A DNA stretch of 30,201 nucleotides, from the NCBI GenBank assembly GCA_033854735.1, contig JAWWPY010000389.1, forward strand, positions 1 to 30,201, given 5' to 3'. The translations under genes were made by a program, and so were the position numbers. Shown here one piece after another: positions 30,176 to 30,201 of the stretch; positions within the stretch are counted from its first letter, which is position 1; each line of letters opens with the position of its first letter. This DNA is from JAWWPY01 sp033854735 (GTDB lineage: Bacteria > Actinomycetota > Actinomycetes > Streptosporangiales > Streptosporangiaceae). The notes below the pieces were generated by a model. That model had not been told where the DNA came from. It was given only the letters and a program-made list of their open reading frames with translations, and made no database searches.

Positions 30176-30201
30176 GCGGCACCGGTAGGGCCGTAGCTAG
30201 T

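Noticed and set aside
29890..30196. Small plus-strand frames near the right edge
   Set aside because: They consist largely of translations of the GC-rich tandem repeats, and no frame is supported by a start signal.

Overview
The window is high-GC DNA with GTG/TTG starts, lipoprotein signal peptides, an XRE(DUF5753)/DUF397 pair, a SAV2177-type methyltransferase and a chitin-type GH18 enzyme. Together these point to a soil or plant-litter actinomycete, probably of the Streptosporangiales/Streptomycetales type; the genus cannot be fixed from this sequence. No rRNA, tRNA, CRISPR array or intact insertion sequence was found.

Left part (1-6.3 kb). A partial minus-strand gene runs off the left edge (1-250), with a degenerate SOS-like box upstream of it. 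A broken lipoprotein gene follows (553-1017). Then comes the most interesting locus. A TPR-CHAT (caspase-like) protease is encoded on the minus strand. It is divergent from a plus-strand operon of a cytoplasmic subtilisin-like protease, an ECF sigma factor (start/stop overlap) and a 156-residue protein with a helical N-terminus and a predicted beta-sandwich C-terminus. Two proteases of different clans, a sigma factor and a small possible client protein resemble, without any CRISPR genes, the protease/sigma module of type III-E Craspase loci.

Middle part (6.3-14 kb). A secreted GH18 chitinase with a CBM5/12 domain is preceded by a good sigma-A promoter and a perfect 39-bp palindrome over the predicted transcription start. 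Next is a four-gene NMT1/SsuA-type ABC importer. It converges on a short paralogue of transcription termination factor Rho, which has its own promoter and a long leader containing a candidate intrinsic attenuator. A divergent HxlR regulator/RutE-like nitroreductase pair follows.

Right-centre (14-27.5 kb). This is a complete L-rhamnose utilisation locus. On the minus strand, in transcription order, are the ABC ATPase, two permeases, binding protein, mutarotase, an AraA/fucose-isomerase-family enzyme, RhaI-type isomerase, bifunctional aldolase/dehydrogenase and rhamnulokinase. A LacI-family regulator is divergent. The intergenic region holds LacI-type operators, tandem GC-rich repeats and an inverted repeat. 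The expected flow is uptake of L-rhamnose, anomer conversion, isomerisation, phosphorylation, then cleavage to DHAP and lactaldehyde, with lactaldehyde oxidised to lactate.

Right end (27.5-30.2 kb). A SAV2177-family methyltransferase, an XRE/DUF5753 regulator and a DUF397 protein lie on the minus strand, with two short-period tandem repeat tracts. A degenerate copy of the chitinase-type palindrome lies at the edge, suggesting another regulated gene just beyond.
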